DNA of 5,815 bases, taken from positions 1-5,815 of the forward strand of contig JABDQZ010000019.1 in the NCBI GenBank assembly GCA_013041975.1, written 5' to 3'. Source of the DNA: Gammaproteobacteria bacterium (GTDB lineage: Bacteria > Pseudomonadota > Gammaproteobacteria > Chromatiales > Chromatiaceae). The position numbers were made by a program, and so were the translations under genes. Below are positions 1-5,815 of this stretch, piece after piece; the stretch's first letter is position 1; every line of letters begins with the position of its first letter. The notes under the pieces were generated by a model that saw nothing but the letters and a program-made list of their open reading frames with translations, was not told the origin of the DNA and did not search any database.

Positions 1-239
1 AATCCGGATGGCGGCAGAACCCGGACGGTCAAAAAGTAATCAAGGCACTGATAGGACAATTTGTCTGCCAGTTCAACGGTCGTGAGGTGTTTCGCGCGGA
101 GTTGGAGTCTGGCACAGCCTCGGACCCTTACCTGTCGTTTCATGTGAGGGTAAATGAGAGCGGGATGTTCAAATTCATCTGGTCAGGGGAAGACGGCAGC
201 ACGTTTCAGAAAGTTGCTCCAATAGAGATCAGTGCATAA
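1..239 (+). CDS. soxZ: SoxZ-type sulfur carrier protein, C-terminal part (5' end outside window)
   Basis: The frame is open from base 3 to the TAA at 237-239 and gives 78 residues; the start lies left of the window. SoxZ pairs with SoxY in the periplasm, and the SoxYZ complex carries sulfur intermediates on a SoxY cysteine during thiosulfate oxidation. The visible part follows the SoxZ beta-sandwich pattern: it opens with SGWRQNPDGQKV, matching the family's METG-R-d--Gk region, then FNGREVFRAEL, the conserved block SDPYLSFHVRV, and a final strand pair around FKFIWSGEDGS. The protein ends a few residues later, as SoxZ normally does. A SoxYZ fusion or a SoxYZ-like carrier linked to quinoprotein dehydrogenases would have the same C-terminal domain and cannot be excluded, because the N-terminal part is not visible. 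The gene converges on the cytochrome cluster and so is not part of its operon. Confidence 0.82.
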   Translation, partial: SGWRQNPDGQKVIKALIGQFVCQFNGREVFRAELESGTASDPYLSFHVRVNESGMFKFIWSGEDGSTFQKVAPIEISA

Positions 240-301
240 TAGTCAATAGCCATTATAAAAGTCCCTAAGCGTCAGATCATATCCAACTTTTTTCCATAAG
301 C

Positions 302-940
302 TTAAGGTTGGGGAGCCTTAACCAAACCCTGGCGGATCTTTTCCGCCATACCCTCTTCCAGGCCAAACTCTTCTTCAACCATGCGGTTCCAGGCATCACG
401 CTTGAAAACCTTTTGCCCTGGCACCTTGCGATGCACTAGATTGATATGACAATCGATGCAGCTTTTTCCCTCTGATTCTTCCTGATGTACTTTCAACGTA
501 TCAGCGCGTGTTCCCTTGATAGCATCCAGAACATGGCAGCGCGCACAGGTATCTGACTGACGCTCTCTGAACCATTCTCTGGCATGAAACGCCCCATCTG
601 GCAGATGGACCAGGTTGACAATAGGATTATCGTAATCGGCGCCAAAAAGCTGGGCAAACAAATCTTTAGTACCCTTGATGTGATCCCAGGTAGCAGAAAT
701 CACTCCCCTGGATACGTGGCAGTCTCCACAGGAAGCACGCACACCTGAGGTTGGATTGTAATGACTGGATTGGCGGTAGGGCTCGGCAACAATCGTCATC
801 GAGTGACAACCGGTACAAAATTCTTCTGTACTGGTGACATGATCGAATTCGATTAACACCAGAATAAAGACTGCGCCGGCTATACCTCCGGACAATAGCA
901 AACCGATCGTTTTCAGGTTAAGAAAAGCAGGCCAACGCAT
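302..940 (-). CDS. NapC/NirT-family tetrahaem cytochrome c, membrane-anchored quinol dehydrogenase
   Basis: This 212-residue protein has the size and plan of the NapC/NirT/NrfH family, which passes electrons between membrane quinol and periplasmic oxidoreductases. One N-terminal membrane helix (about residues 11-31) is followed by four CXXCH haem sites at 42-46, 71-75, 132-136 and 161-165. The first reads CTGCHSM; a Met two residues after the haem His is typical of the quinol-site haem in NrfH. The ATG directly follows the stop of the upstream octahaem gene with no gap, and a GGTGA ribosome site lies 4 nt upstream inside that gene, which suggests coupled translation. Its partner is therefore probably the adjacent HAO-family protein, as with cM552 (CycB) beside HAO in nitrifiers, or NapC/NrfH-like proteins beside reductive HAO in Campylobacter-type bacteria. 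It is the last gene of the cluster. The direction of electron flow is not visible from sequence. Confidence 0.93.
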   Translation of the reverse strand: MRWPAFLNLKTIGLLLSGGIAGAVFILVLIEFDHVTSTEEFCTGCHSMTIVAEPYRQSSHYNPTSGVRASCGDCHVSRGVISATWDHIKGTKDLFAQLFGADYDNPIVNLVHLPDGAFHAREWFRERQSDTCARCHVLDAIKGTRADTLKVHQEESEGKSCIDCHINLVHRKVPGQKVFKRDAWNRMVEEEFGLEEGMAEKIRQGLVKAPQP

Positions 941-2380
941 TTATTCACCGCCCGGTTTGCTATTGCCATATCCGAGTATCGGGCTTAATTTATTGGGTTG
1001 ATCCAGCCAGCCATGATTTTCTTTATCAGCCTTAACATGTTTCTGGATCAGTGCTTCTGCCTCTTTGCCTGCAACTTCCCTGACCTGCGGAAGAAACTTG
1101 GAATAAAAATTACGCCCGACAAGGTACATGCCTTCCCACCAGGTATGATTGGGGCTGGCCATTGCGGCTCCATGGCGGGCACGCGTTCCCTCGTCATGCC
1201 AGAGCTCCCAGTAGGAAAATTCAATCGGCTCATCAAATGGTGTTGGTGTTAATAACGCTTTATCGTATAACGCTTCCATGATGGCCTGTGCTGGCCTGCC
1301 GAATTTTTCATTGTATAATTCAACGACTGAGTCAAATTGTTCCATGAAACTGCTGACAAAGTTTTTACCATGGCATTCCAGGCAGACTACACTCATTGCC
1401 TTACGGCGACGTTCAGGTGGTATGACCATTTTGACAATACCTGGCGTACCATCAATCTTGGTTGTCTCGGTGCCAGGATCTGGAGCATCTTGCGACTCAG
1501 GCAGGTCCATCTTGTCTCCATCTTCAAAAATAACCAGCTGCTGACGTTCCGAAACTACCGTATTCAGATTCCACGAATTTCGTAAACCCACATCATGATT
1601 AGCTGGCAATTTACCGGCAGCTCCCATATGACAGGTAACGCAAGTGGGGCCACTGGTGTAATCCTTACCAGCCACCCATGAATCAGAATCCAGATTCATA
1701 TTGTCTCTATTGGCGAAAAAAGCCATGCCGTGTTTGGAGGCTTCAAAGATTGCCCTATCAGGTGAGTCCGGACCGGAATGACAGCGCATGCAGGAAGAAG
1801 GATCACGTGCCTGAGCCTTGGAAAATTCATGACGACCATGACAGGAGCTGCAGGAACCCTTGGAACCATCCGGATTGACGCGGCCAATCCCTGAGTTAGG
1901 CCAGGTTGCATTATCCAGGGTACCATCCCCCTTTACCTTGACAACCGAACCATGACACTGGTCACAACCGGCTGCAACGATTGCTTTCCCGCCCAGGTTT
2001 TGCGCCATGGCTGGCAAACGTTTGGATATCAGGCTGACAGCATTGGCGTGTACAGAACTGCTGTTTTGTTGGTATTCCGTGACGTGGCAGCGACCACAGT
2101 CCTTGGGCGATACAATGGCAGCGATAGTAAAGCCTTCATGCTCAATGGCATCATTATCTTCAGTTTGTGCCTGATGGCAGTCGAGGCAGTTCATGCCCAG
2201 TTGTCCATGCTTGCTCTTCTTCCATTGCTCGGCCAGGCCTGCAGAAGTTTTAAAATGGCAATCTACGCAAGCGTTGCCACCTTCAACCCCGAACTCTGAA
2301 GGGTCGACCTTTACCTTGGCCGCATAGAGGGGCTGAATGATCAGGAACAATAAAAAAACAATAATTGTCGTTATTTTCAT
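941..2380 (-). CDS. octahaem cytochrome c, hydroxylamine oxidoreductase (HAO) family
   Basis: This 479-residue protein starts with a Sec-type signal peptide (hydrophobic core about 5-18, likely cleavage after LYA at 20) and carries eight CXXCH motifs at 38-42, 65-69, 95-99, 139-143, 177-181, 197-201, 247-251 and 333-337. Eight sites, their spacing, and a roughly 140-residue haem-free helical tail fit the HAO family. In HAO the fourth haem (here CDQCH) is the catalytic one. Characterised members oxidise hydroxylamine or hydrazine, or reduce nitrite and hydroxylamine. The tail around 412-428 (TWWEGMY...NFYSKF) resembles, from memory, the Campylobacter-type proteins that lack the tyrosine cross-linked to haem P460, which would favour a reductase; Tyr419 and Tyr426 need alignment to settle this. 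No transmembrane segment follows the signal peptide, so a soluble periplasmic protein is expected. The start ATG shares one base with the TGA of the cytochrome b gene; GAAGAAG about 12 nt upstream is a weak ribosome site. The NapC/NirT gene follows directly. Confidence 0.88.
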   Translation of the reverse strand: MKITTIIVFLLFLIIQPLYAAKVKVDPSEFGVEGGNACVDCHFKTSAGLAEQWKKSKHGQLGMNCLDCHQAQTEDNDAIEHEGFTIAAIVSPKDCGRCHVTEYQQNSSSVHANAVSLISKRLPAMAQNLGGKAIVAAGCDQCHGSVVKVKGDGTLDNATWPNSGIGRVNPDGSKGSCSSCHGRHEFSKAQARDPSSCMRCHSGPDSPDRAIFEASKHGMAFFANRDNMNLDSDSWVAGKDYTSGPTCVTCHMGAAGKLPANHDVGLRNSWNLNTVVSERQQLVIFEDGDKMDLPESQDAPDPGTETTKIDGTPGIVKMVIPPERRRKAMSVVCLECHGKNFVSSFMEQFDSVVELYNEKFGRPAQAIMEALYDKALLTPTPFDEPIEFSYWELWHDEGTRARHGAAMASPNHTWWEGMYLVGRNFYSKFLPQVREVAGKEAEALIQKHVKADKENHGWLDQPNKLSPILGYGNSKPGGE

Positions 2381-2982
2381 CAGTCGTTATTTTCTTCTTC
2401 GTATCCAGTTAGCATGGCTTTAAGATCTGCCATATTTTTGGACATGGTCAATGCCAGATAAAGATGCGCAACCAGAAATGCCAATACTGCAAATGCTGCT
2501 GCTGTATGAGCCAGGGCGATACCCATTAGCCCTAATCCTTCAAGACCGACCACCTCGAGATCAGAATAGAACAAATAGAGCCAGCCACTGATCCACAATG
2601 CCGGAGCAATCACCAGGTGCATACTGAGGTAGGCCATGCGTTGCAATGGATTGAGTTTTTCTTTACGCGATTTATGGAATGGATGACCTCCACCCATGAA
2701 AATATCAATGGCGTAATATTTCATCATCGCGAAAATACGGTTTGGAGCTGCAGGGATATACTGTCTCCATTCACCGGTTGTCAGATGCCAGAAGATGGCA
2801 AATACCCAAAGTACAATCAATGACCAGGCCAGAATGATGTGGTAATCAACAGCCTTGGTAAAACCAAACAGCTCAATCGAGCCATGTATTTCAAAGCCTG
2901 TTACCAGCAAACTGATAATCAATAAGGCTTGCGTCCAGTGCCAGAAACGCTCAAATCCACTGTAATACTTGACCTTGCTCAT
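2380..2982 (-). CDS. four-helix dihaem cytochrome b (Ni-hydrogenase/formate dehydrogenase cytochrome b type)
   Basis: This 200-residue integral membrane protein has helices at about 16-34, 46-68, 117-139 and 153-178. The opening (YYSGFERFWHWTQ) and the cytoplasmic-loop motif KEKLNPLQRMAY (108-118) are hallmarks of the cytochrome b subunits of hydrogenases, formate dehydrogenases and related enzymes. Candidate haem b ligands are His15, His48 or His66, His159 and His173; the last pair is 14 residues apart, as in FdnI. Such proteins move electrons between membrane quinone and a periplasmic redox partner. The gene overlaps the upstream OTR-family gene by ATGA and the downstream HAO-family gene by TGATG, so the likely partner is one of these octahaem proteins, most simply the membrane-anchored OTR. 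The clear ribosome site AAGGAG, 9 nt before the ATG, supports this start. The acidic C-terminus (YEEENND) is unremarkable. Confidence 0.9.
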   Translation of the reverse strand: MSKVKYYSGFERFWHWTQALLIISLLVTGFEIHGSIELFGFTKAVDYHIILAWSLIVLWVFAIFWHLTTGEWRQYIPAAPNRIFAMMKYYAIDIFMGGGHPFHKSRKEKLNPLQRMAYLSMHLVIAPALWISGWLYLFYSDLEVVGLEGLGLMGIALAHTAAAFAVLAFLVAHLYLALTMSKNMADLKAMLTGYEEENND

Positions 2983-4607
2983 GAGTTTTTTCTCCTTCTG
3001 CCGGCAAGAATACGCACGAATCCATGCAGGGACACACCGCCCAAAGTACCGGCTACAGCCAGCCAGCCTATGATATCCAGCATGCCGTTATTATCGCGCC
3101 CTGGCAGATAAAAGTCTGTCAGGTTTGCCAGGCGTCCATCTTTGCTATGACATTCTTCACATTGCAGTGATTCTTCTTTTGGTGCAACCATGTGGGCCAG
3201 TGGCCAGTACATTTCGGTTTCCATAAAATCATATTCACCACTAAACTCTTCACCAGCCGCCTTCATCGCATTGGCCAGGGATTTGCTCCAGCTGTAACTT
3301 TTCCAGTAGGCATCCTTATCCTTACCGAACAGATGCGCGATTGCCATGGTGTTATTGACCTTGTCATAAGCCTGTTTACCGCGCATTACCTTAAACGGCC
3401 AGATACGTGCATCCATATCGTCGTAGCTACCATCAAAAACATTCAGACTGACAACCTGGGTTGGGTCAATTTTTTCACCAACGCTACGGAAACGGATATT
3501 GCCGGATAACCAGCGATATTCCGGTTCAAGGTTCTCACCCCAGCGAAAATGACCTTTCTTGGTAACGTAAGTCACATAGCCATTTTTATCTTTTTCCTTG
3601 ATGGGTTTACCATCAGGAGTTTTACGCCCTGCTGTCGACCAGTCCCACCACATCTTTGAAGGCTTGCCTCCTCGGGCAAAGGTTGGAATGTGACAGGTCT
3701 GACAGGCAACTCTGTCAGTGTGTTCATTGAGCTTGTTATTAACCGTTTCGGGATGAGGCTCTAAACCATGACAGGATTCACAGGTTGCCCGGCTCTTGTC
3801 ATCACGGCCGATGACATCAATGCCATGCTTATCCTTGGCGACCGGGTTGTAACGACTGCCCTGGGTTTCATGACCATCCGTGGTATGACAGTCAGCACAA
3901 ACAAAATTCAATCCGTCTGTCCCCATATGCACATCAAGTTTGCTATCCGGATTGGTCATGGATGAATCAAGATCACCATGTTTTACACCGTCACCCCCGC
4001 CTCCGTAAAAATGACAGGCACCACAGGTGGCACGGGTGGTTTTACCCACATTCTGAGCCACTTTGTTTAGATCAACGGCTTTGAAAATCTTTTTTCCACC
4101 TTTTGGAGGAAAGGGCTTGTCTTTGTAGGCTGGATGCCCCGCACCTGCCGGATATTTCTTGTAACTACCGGTTGTGTCATGACAGACAAGACAATCAACA
4201 TTTTTTTCTGAAGTAAAATCAAAGCTGGCATCTTTCCAGCCATAGCCAATGTGGCAACTGGTACAACGTGGATAATTTGTTTCAACAGCCAGACAGAAGT
4301 TGTTGATTACCTCAGTCTTACCCACTGTCTGGCCCGTTTCCGGGTTGGTGAATTTCCAGTTCCAGTGCTTGGTCTGGTGCAACTGTTTAGATGCCTCTGT
4401 ATGACACTTCAGGCAGGCCTCAGTCACATCAGGTCCTATTTTGAAGGGTTCCTGCAACTCTTTAAATTGGCTGTGATCGGCAGTGGAAGAAATAAGGCCA
4501 TTATCCGCTTTTTCTACAGCCGCTAGCAAAATGGCAGGAAAAACCAGTGTAAAACTCAATAATAACGAAACCGACACTTGCCGGAATCTGTTTATTGGAA
4601 ATTTCAT
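2979..4607 (-). CDS. otr: octahaem cytochrome c, tetrathionate reductase (OTR) family, with C-terminal membrane anchor
   Basis: This 542-residue protein has a signal peptide (hydrophobic stretch about 11-29) and eight CXXCH motifs at 65-69, 115-119, 139-143, 195-199, 237-241, 276-280, 302-306 and 483-487. The surrounding text is highly typical of the OTR family of Shewanella: CTSCHIGYGWKD, VDCLVCHDTTGSYKK, ATCGACHFYGGGGDGVKHGD, and the region after haem 7 with MWWDWSTAGRK. The Shewanella enzyme reduces tetrathionate, nitrite and hydroxylamine in vitro; its physiological substrate is uncertain. NNFC at 102-105 keeps the Asn-x-x-Cys spacing I recall for active-site residues Asn61 and Cys64 of that enzyme, and Lys182 in DLNK is a candidate for its unusual lysine haem ligand. 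After the eighth haem, a helix at about 512-534 followed by RRRK gives a C-terminal anchor, so the haem domain should sit on the outer face of the inner membrane. The start is the only sensible ATG; AGG lies too close to it for an ideal ribosome site. The next gene, a cytochrome b, overlaps by 4 nt and is the probable electron partner. Confidence 0.93.
   Translation of the reverse strand: MKFPINRFRQVSVSLLLSFTLVFPAILLAAVEKADNGLISSTADHSQFKELQEPFKIGPDVTEACLKCHTEASKQLHQTKHWNWKFTNPETGQTVGKTEVINNFCLAVETNYPRCTSCHIGYGWKDASFDFTSEKNVDCLVCHDTTGSYKKYPAGAGHPAYKDKPFPPKGGKKIFKAVDLNKVAQNVGKTTRATCGACHFYGGGGDGVKHGDLDSSMTNPDSKLDVHMGTDGLNFVCADCHTTDGHETQGSRYNPVAKDKHGIDVIGRDDKSRATCESCHGLEPHPETVNNKLNEHTDRVACQTCHIPTFARGGKPSKMWWDWSTAGRKTPDGKPIKEKDKNGYVTYVTKKGHFRWGENLEPEYRWLSGNIRFRSVGEKIDPTQVVSLNVFDGSYDDMDARIWPFKVMRGKQAYDKVNNTMAIAHLFGKDKDAYWKSYSWSKSLANAMKAAGEEFSGEYDFMETEMYWPLAHMVAPKEESLQCEECHSKDGRLANLTDFYLPGRDNNGMLDIIGWLAVAGTLGGVSLHGFVRILAGRRRKNS
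2992..2997 (-). promoter_or_regulatory. Shine-Dalgarno site of the cytochrome b gene
   Basis: AAGGAG on the minus strand lies 9 nt upstream of the cytochrome b ATG at 2982, inside the last codons of the OTR-family gene. It is the best ribosome binding site in the window and fixes the cytochrome b start despite the 4-nt ATGA overlap. It suggests that ribosomes load here directly as well as by coupling. Confidence 0.8.
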
Positions 4608-4618
4608 ACCTACTTACC

Positions 4619-4654
4619 AAAAGAAAACTGACTAGCACTAATGTGCCAGTCAGT
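4619..4654 (-). terminator. intercistronic hairpin with U-rich tail (terminator or attenuator)
   Basis: On the minus strand, ACTGACTGGCAC (4654-4643) and GTGCTAGTCAGT (4638-4627) form a 12-bp stem: six GC, five AU and one GU pair, closed by the tetraloop ATTA. TTTCTTTT (4626-4619) follows at once. The plus-strand reading has an A-C mismatch in place of the GU pair and no T-run, so the structure is oriented for minus-strand RNA. It begins 12 nt after the stop of the c554-like gene and its tail ends 11 nt before the OTR ATG. It looks like an intrinsic terminator. Since only 59 bp separate the genes, partial read-through or a role as an mRNA-stabilising stem is plausible. No promoter for the downstream genes is apparent in the gap. 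Confidence 0.75.
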
Positions 4655-4666
4655 ATTGGATGGATA

Positions 4667-5815
4667 TTACTTCACTTTATACTCAGATGACGCAATCAGA
4701 GTTGGTGCTGTCAGGTCTTTTGGAAGATGTTTGAATTTCTTCACCAGACCAGGCCACAACAGGTTGTAGTGCAACTCGCCACGAACCAGTGCAACATCCT
4801 TGGCAGGAATAGTGTAATTCAACACTCTCTTTTCATGTGGTTTCAACTGGGTGTTTTTACCGGGTTTTTTCGCAACAGGTGGAGAAGCAGGCTTGCCTTC
4901 ATCATCCGCCAGTGTGTAAACCAGAAATGCCTGTGGATCTTCCTTGGCAGGATGGCCTTTGGCATTTTCCCAGACCTTTTCGCCTTTGCTATTGTAGGCA
5001 ACCAGTTTCATGTAAATGTTACGGAACGGCGCACCGGTAGGCAAACTGTGAGGTTGCTGGTTGATCATGGTGACCTGGGTATCCAGCGAATCGCCTTTTT
5101 TATTGGCACGCACATCAAAAGTCACTGAACGCTGCAGCATAGGCAGGCTGTGTCCACCACCCATGGAATGATCGGCCAGGCCGTCATTGATTGGCATATG
5201 GCAGGACAGGCAACTCACATTCGATTGGCTGGCCTTGATTTCATTACCAGTAGCACACAATGGTACACCGTGAGGGTTATTACGTTTGTCATGACATCCC
5301 ATGCAGGCATCAGATGTCTTCAATTGCAGTGCATTGGATTGCATGGGTAAAGAACGAACTGTCTTTCCATCCAGTTCTACTGCTTCACCGAGGTGTGGAT
5401 TGGGTTTCTTTTCGCTTTCCAGACTGCCCGCACCAAATGGATCATCACTGGCGCCGCTGTCCTTCATGGCCGACAGTGCATTGTTGGAATTGTGACCTGG
5501 TCCCTGCAAGGTATCACTGGATGCTTCATAGGACATCATACCCAGACGCAATTTACCATCGGGCTTTTCAATACCTTTATAGCTTGTCAGCAGATGGCAA
5601 GCTACGCAGTTTACACCTTCACTGTAGGCTGGTTTGGCATCCAGTTTGGTGGTTTTATCGCGTGCTGCATTTGGCGCATGACACTGCAGACAGACCGGGA
5701 ATTTACCTGATGCCTTGTGCTTGACGCCTTCTTTGGTGGGGTCACCAACAACTTTTTTATAGAAGGTTGCATGAATAGGGTCTTTCAATGCGGTACTCTG
5801 TGCATGCATTGAACC
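4667..5815 (-). CDS. multihaem cytochrome c, cytochrome c554-like, N-terminus outside window
   Basis: The frame runs open to the right edge (Gly-Ser precede the first in-window Met at 5809), so the true start and signal peptide lie outside. The SMHAQST opening matches the region just after the first haem in c554-type proteins (W-x-x-SMHA), so at least one CXXCH is probably missing here. Counting from that Met, 380 residues carry CXXCH at 40-44, 68-72, 169-173 and 200-204. The haem-free C-terminal part contains HSLPTGAPFRNIYMKLVAY (254-272), close to the HHLPTG-P-R block found in many such cytochromes, and probably forms a beta-sandwich domain. In nitrifiers, c554 accepts electrons from HAO; a similar shuttle role beside the octahaem proteins is inferred, not shown. 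It is the most upstream gene visible, ending in TAA at 4667-4669, 59 bp before the OTR-family gene and separated from it by a terminator-like hairpin. Confidence 0.82.
   Translation of the reverse strand, partial: GSMHAQSTALKDPIHATFYKKVVGDPTKEGVKHKASGKFPVCLQCHAPNAARDKTTKLDAKPAYSEGVNCVACHLLTSYKGIEKPDGKLRLGMMSYEASSDTLQGPGHNSNNALSAMKDSGASDDPFGAGSLESEKKPNPHLGEAVELDGKTVRSLPMQSNALQLKTSDACMGCHDKRNNPHGVPLCATGNEIKASQSNVSCLSCHMPINDGLADHSMGGGHSLPMLQRSVTFDVRANKKGDSLDTQVTMINQQPHSLPTGAPFRNIYMKLVAYNSKGEKVWENAKGHPAKEDPQAFLVYTLADDEGKPASPPVAKKPGKNTQLKPHEKRVLNYTIPAKDVALVRGELHYNLLWPGLVKKFKHLPKDLTAPTLIASSEYKVK

Noticed and set aside
240..323. Possible terminator between soxZ and the NapC/NirT gene (TTAAGG at 302-307 with CCTTAA at 316-321; CCAAC at 283-287 with GTTGG at 307-311; T-run at 288-293)
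   Set aside because: The stems are only 5-6 bp and neither is followed by a T-run in the right orientation; the T-run at 288-293 has no stable stem just before it. The 62-bp spacer holds no other feature I can support.
1952..2299. 115-codon plus-strand open frame opposite the HAO-family gene
   Set aside because: Antisense shadow of a convincing gene; the partly hydrophobic product matches no family I recognise and has no supporting ribosome site context.
5260..5724. 154-codon plus-strand open frame opposite the c554-like gene
   Set aside because: It lies wholly antisense to a clear multihaem cytochrome gene, has no recognisable domain and a patchy Cys/His/Trp-rich composition as expected from reading haem-motif codons backwards.
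302..5815. Recurring ATGACA-type short repeats across the cluster
   Set aside because: They are the reverse complement of TGTCAT, the Cys-His codons of CXXCH haem motifs, and are explained by the coding sequence rather than by a repeat array or CRISPR.
302..5815. Nitrifier (ammonia-oxidiser) hao cluster
   Set aside because: The HAO, c554-like and NapC/NirT content is similar, but the OTR and cytochrome b genes are inserted, no haoB-like gene is present and no ammonia oxidation genes are visible; the resemblance alone does not support ammonia oxidation.

Overview
The window looks like part of the genome of a Gram-negative, respiring proteobacterium, most likely a sulfur-oxidising gammaproteobacterium of moderate GC content. 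This rests on a SoxZ C-terminus at the left edge, periplasmic multihaem c-type cytochromes with Sec-type signal peptides, and NapC/NirT and cytochrome b quinone modules. The lineage is an inference; no rRNA or other phylogenetic marker is present.

Layout. Bases 1-239 (+ strand) hold the last 78 codons of a soxZ-type sulfur-carrier gene. After a 62-bp convergent spacer, the rest of the window is one tightly packed minus-strand cluster, read here from right to left. It holds (1) a multihaem cytochrome c of cytochrome c554 type, cut by the right edge (4667-5815); (2) a 59-bp gap with a strong 12-bp hairpin and U-rich tail; (3) an octahaem cytochrome of the tetrathionate reductase (OTR) family with a C-terminal membrane anchor (2979-4607); (4) a four-helix dihaem cytochrome b (2380-2982); (5) an octahaem cytochrome of the hydroxylamine oxidoreductase (HAO) family (941-2380); and (6) a tetrahaem NapC/NirT-type quinol dehydrogenase (302-940). 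Genes 3 to 6 overlap by 4 and 1 nt or abut with 0 nt between them, so they are almost certainly one translationally coupled transcript.

How they may work together. The window encodes at least 24 covalent haem c sites (4+8+8+4) plus probably two b haems. Cytochrome b and the NapC/NirT protein are two separate routes between the quinone pool and the periplasm. The two octahaem proteins are the likely catalytic units: OTR-family enzymes reduce tetrathionate, nitrite and hydroxylamine in vitro, and HAO-family enzymes either oxidise hydroxylamine or hydrazine or, in the Campylobacter-type branch, reduce nitrite and hydroxylamine. The c554-like protein could shuttle electrons. The cluster resembles the hao-c554-cM552 module of ammonia oxidisers, but with an OTR and a cytochrome b added. 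No ammonia monooxygenase is visible, and direction and substrate cannot be settled from sequence. The most unusual points are two different octahaem families paired with two different quinone modules in one operon, and the intercistronic hairpin that could set expression of the first gene apart from the rest.
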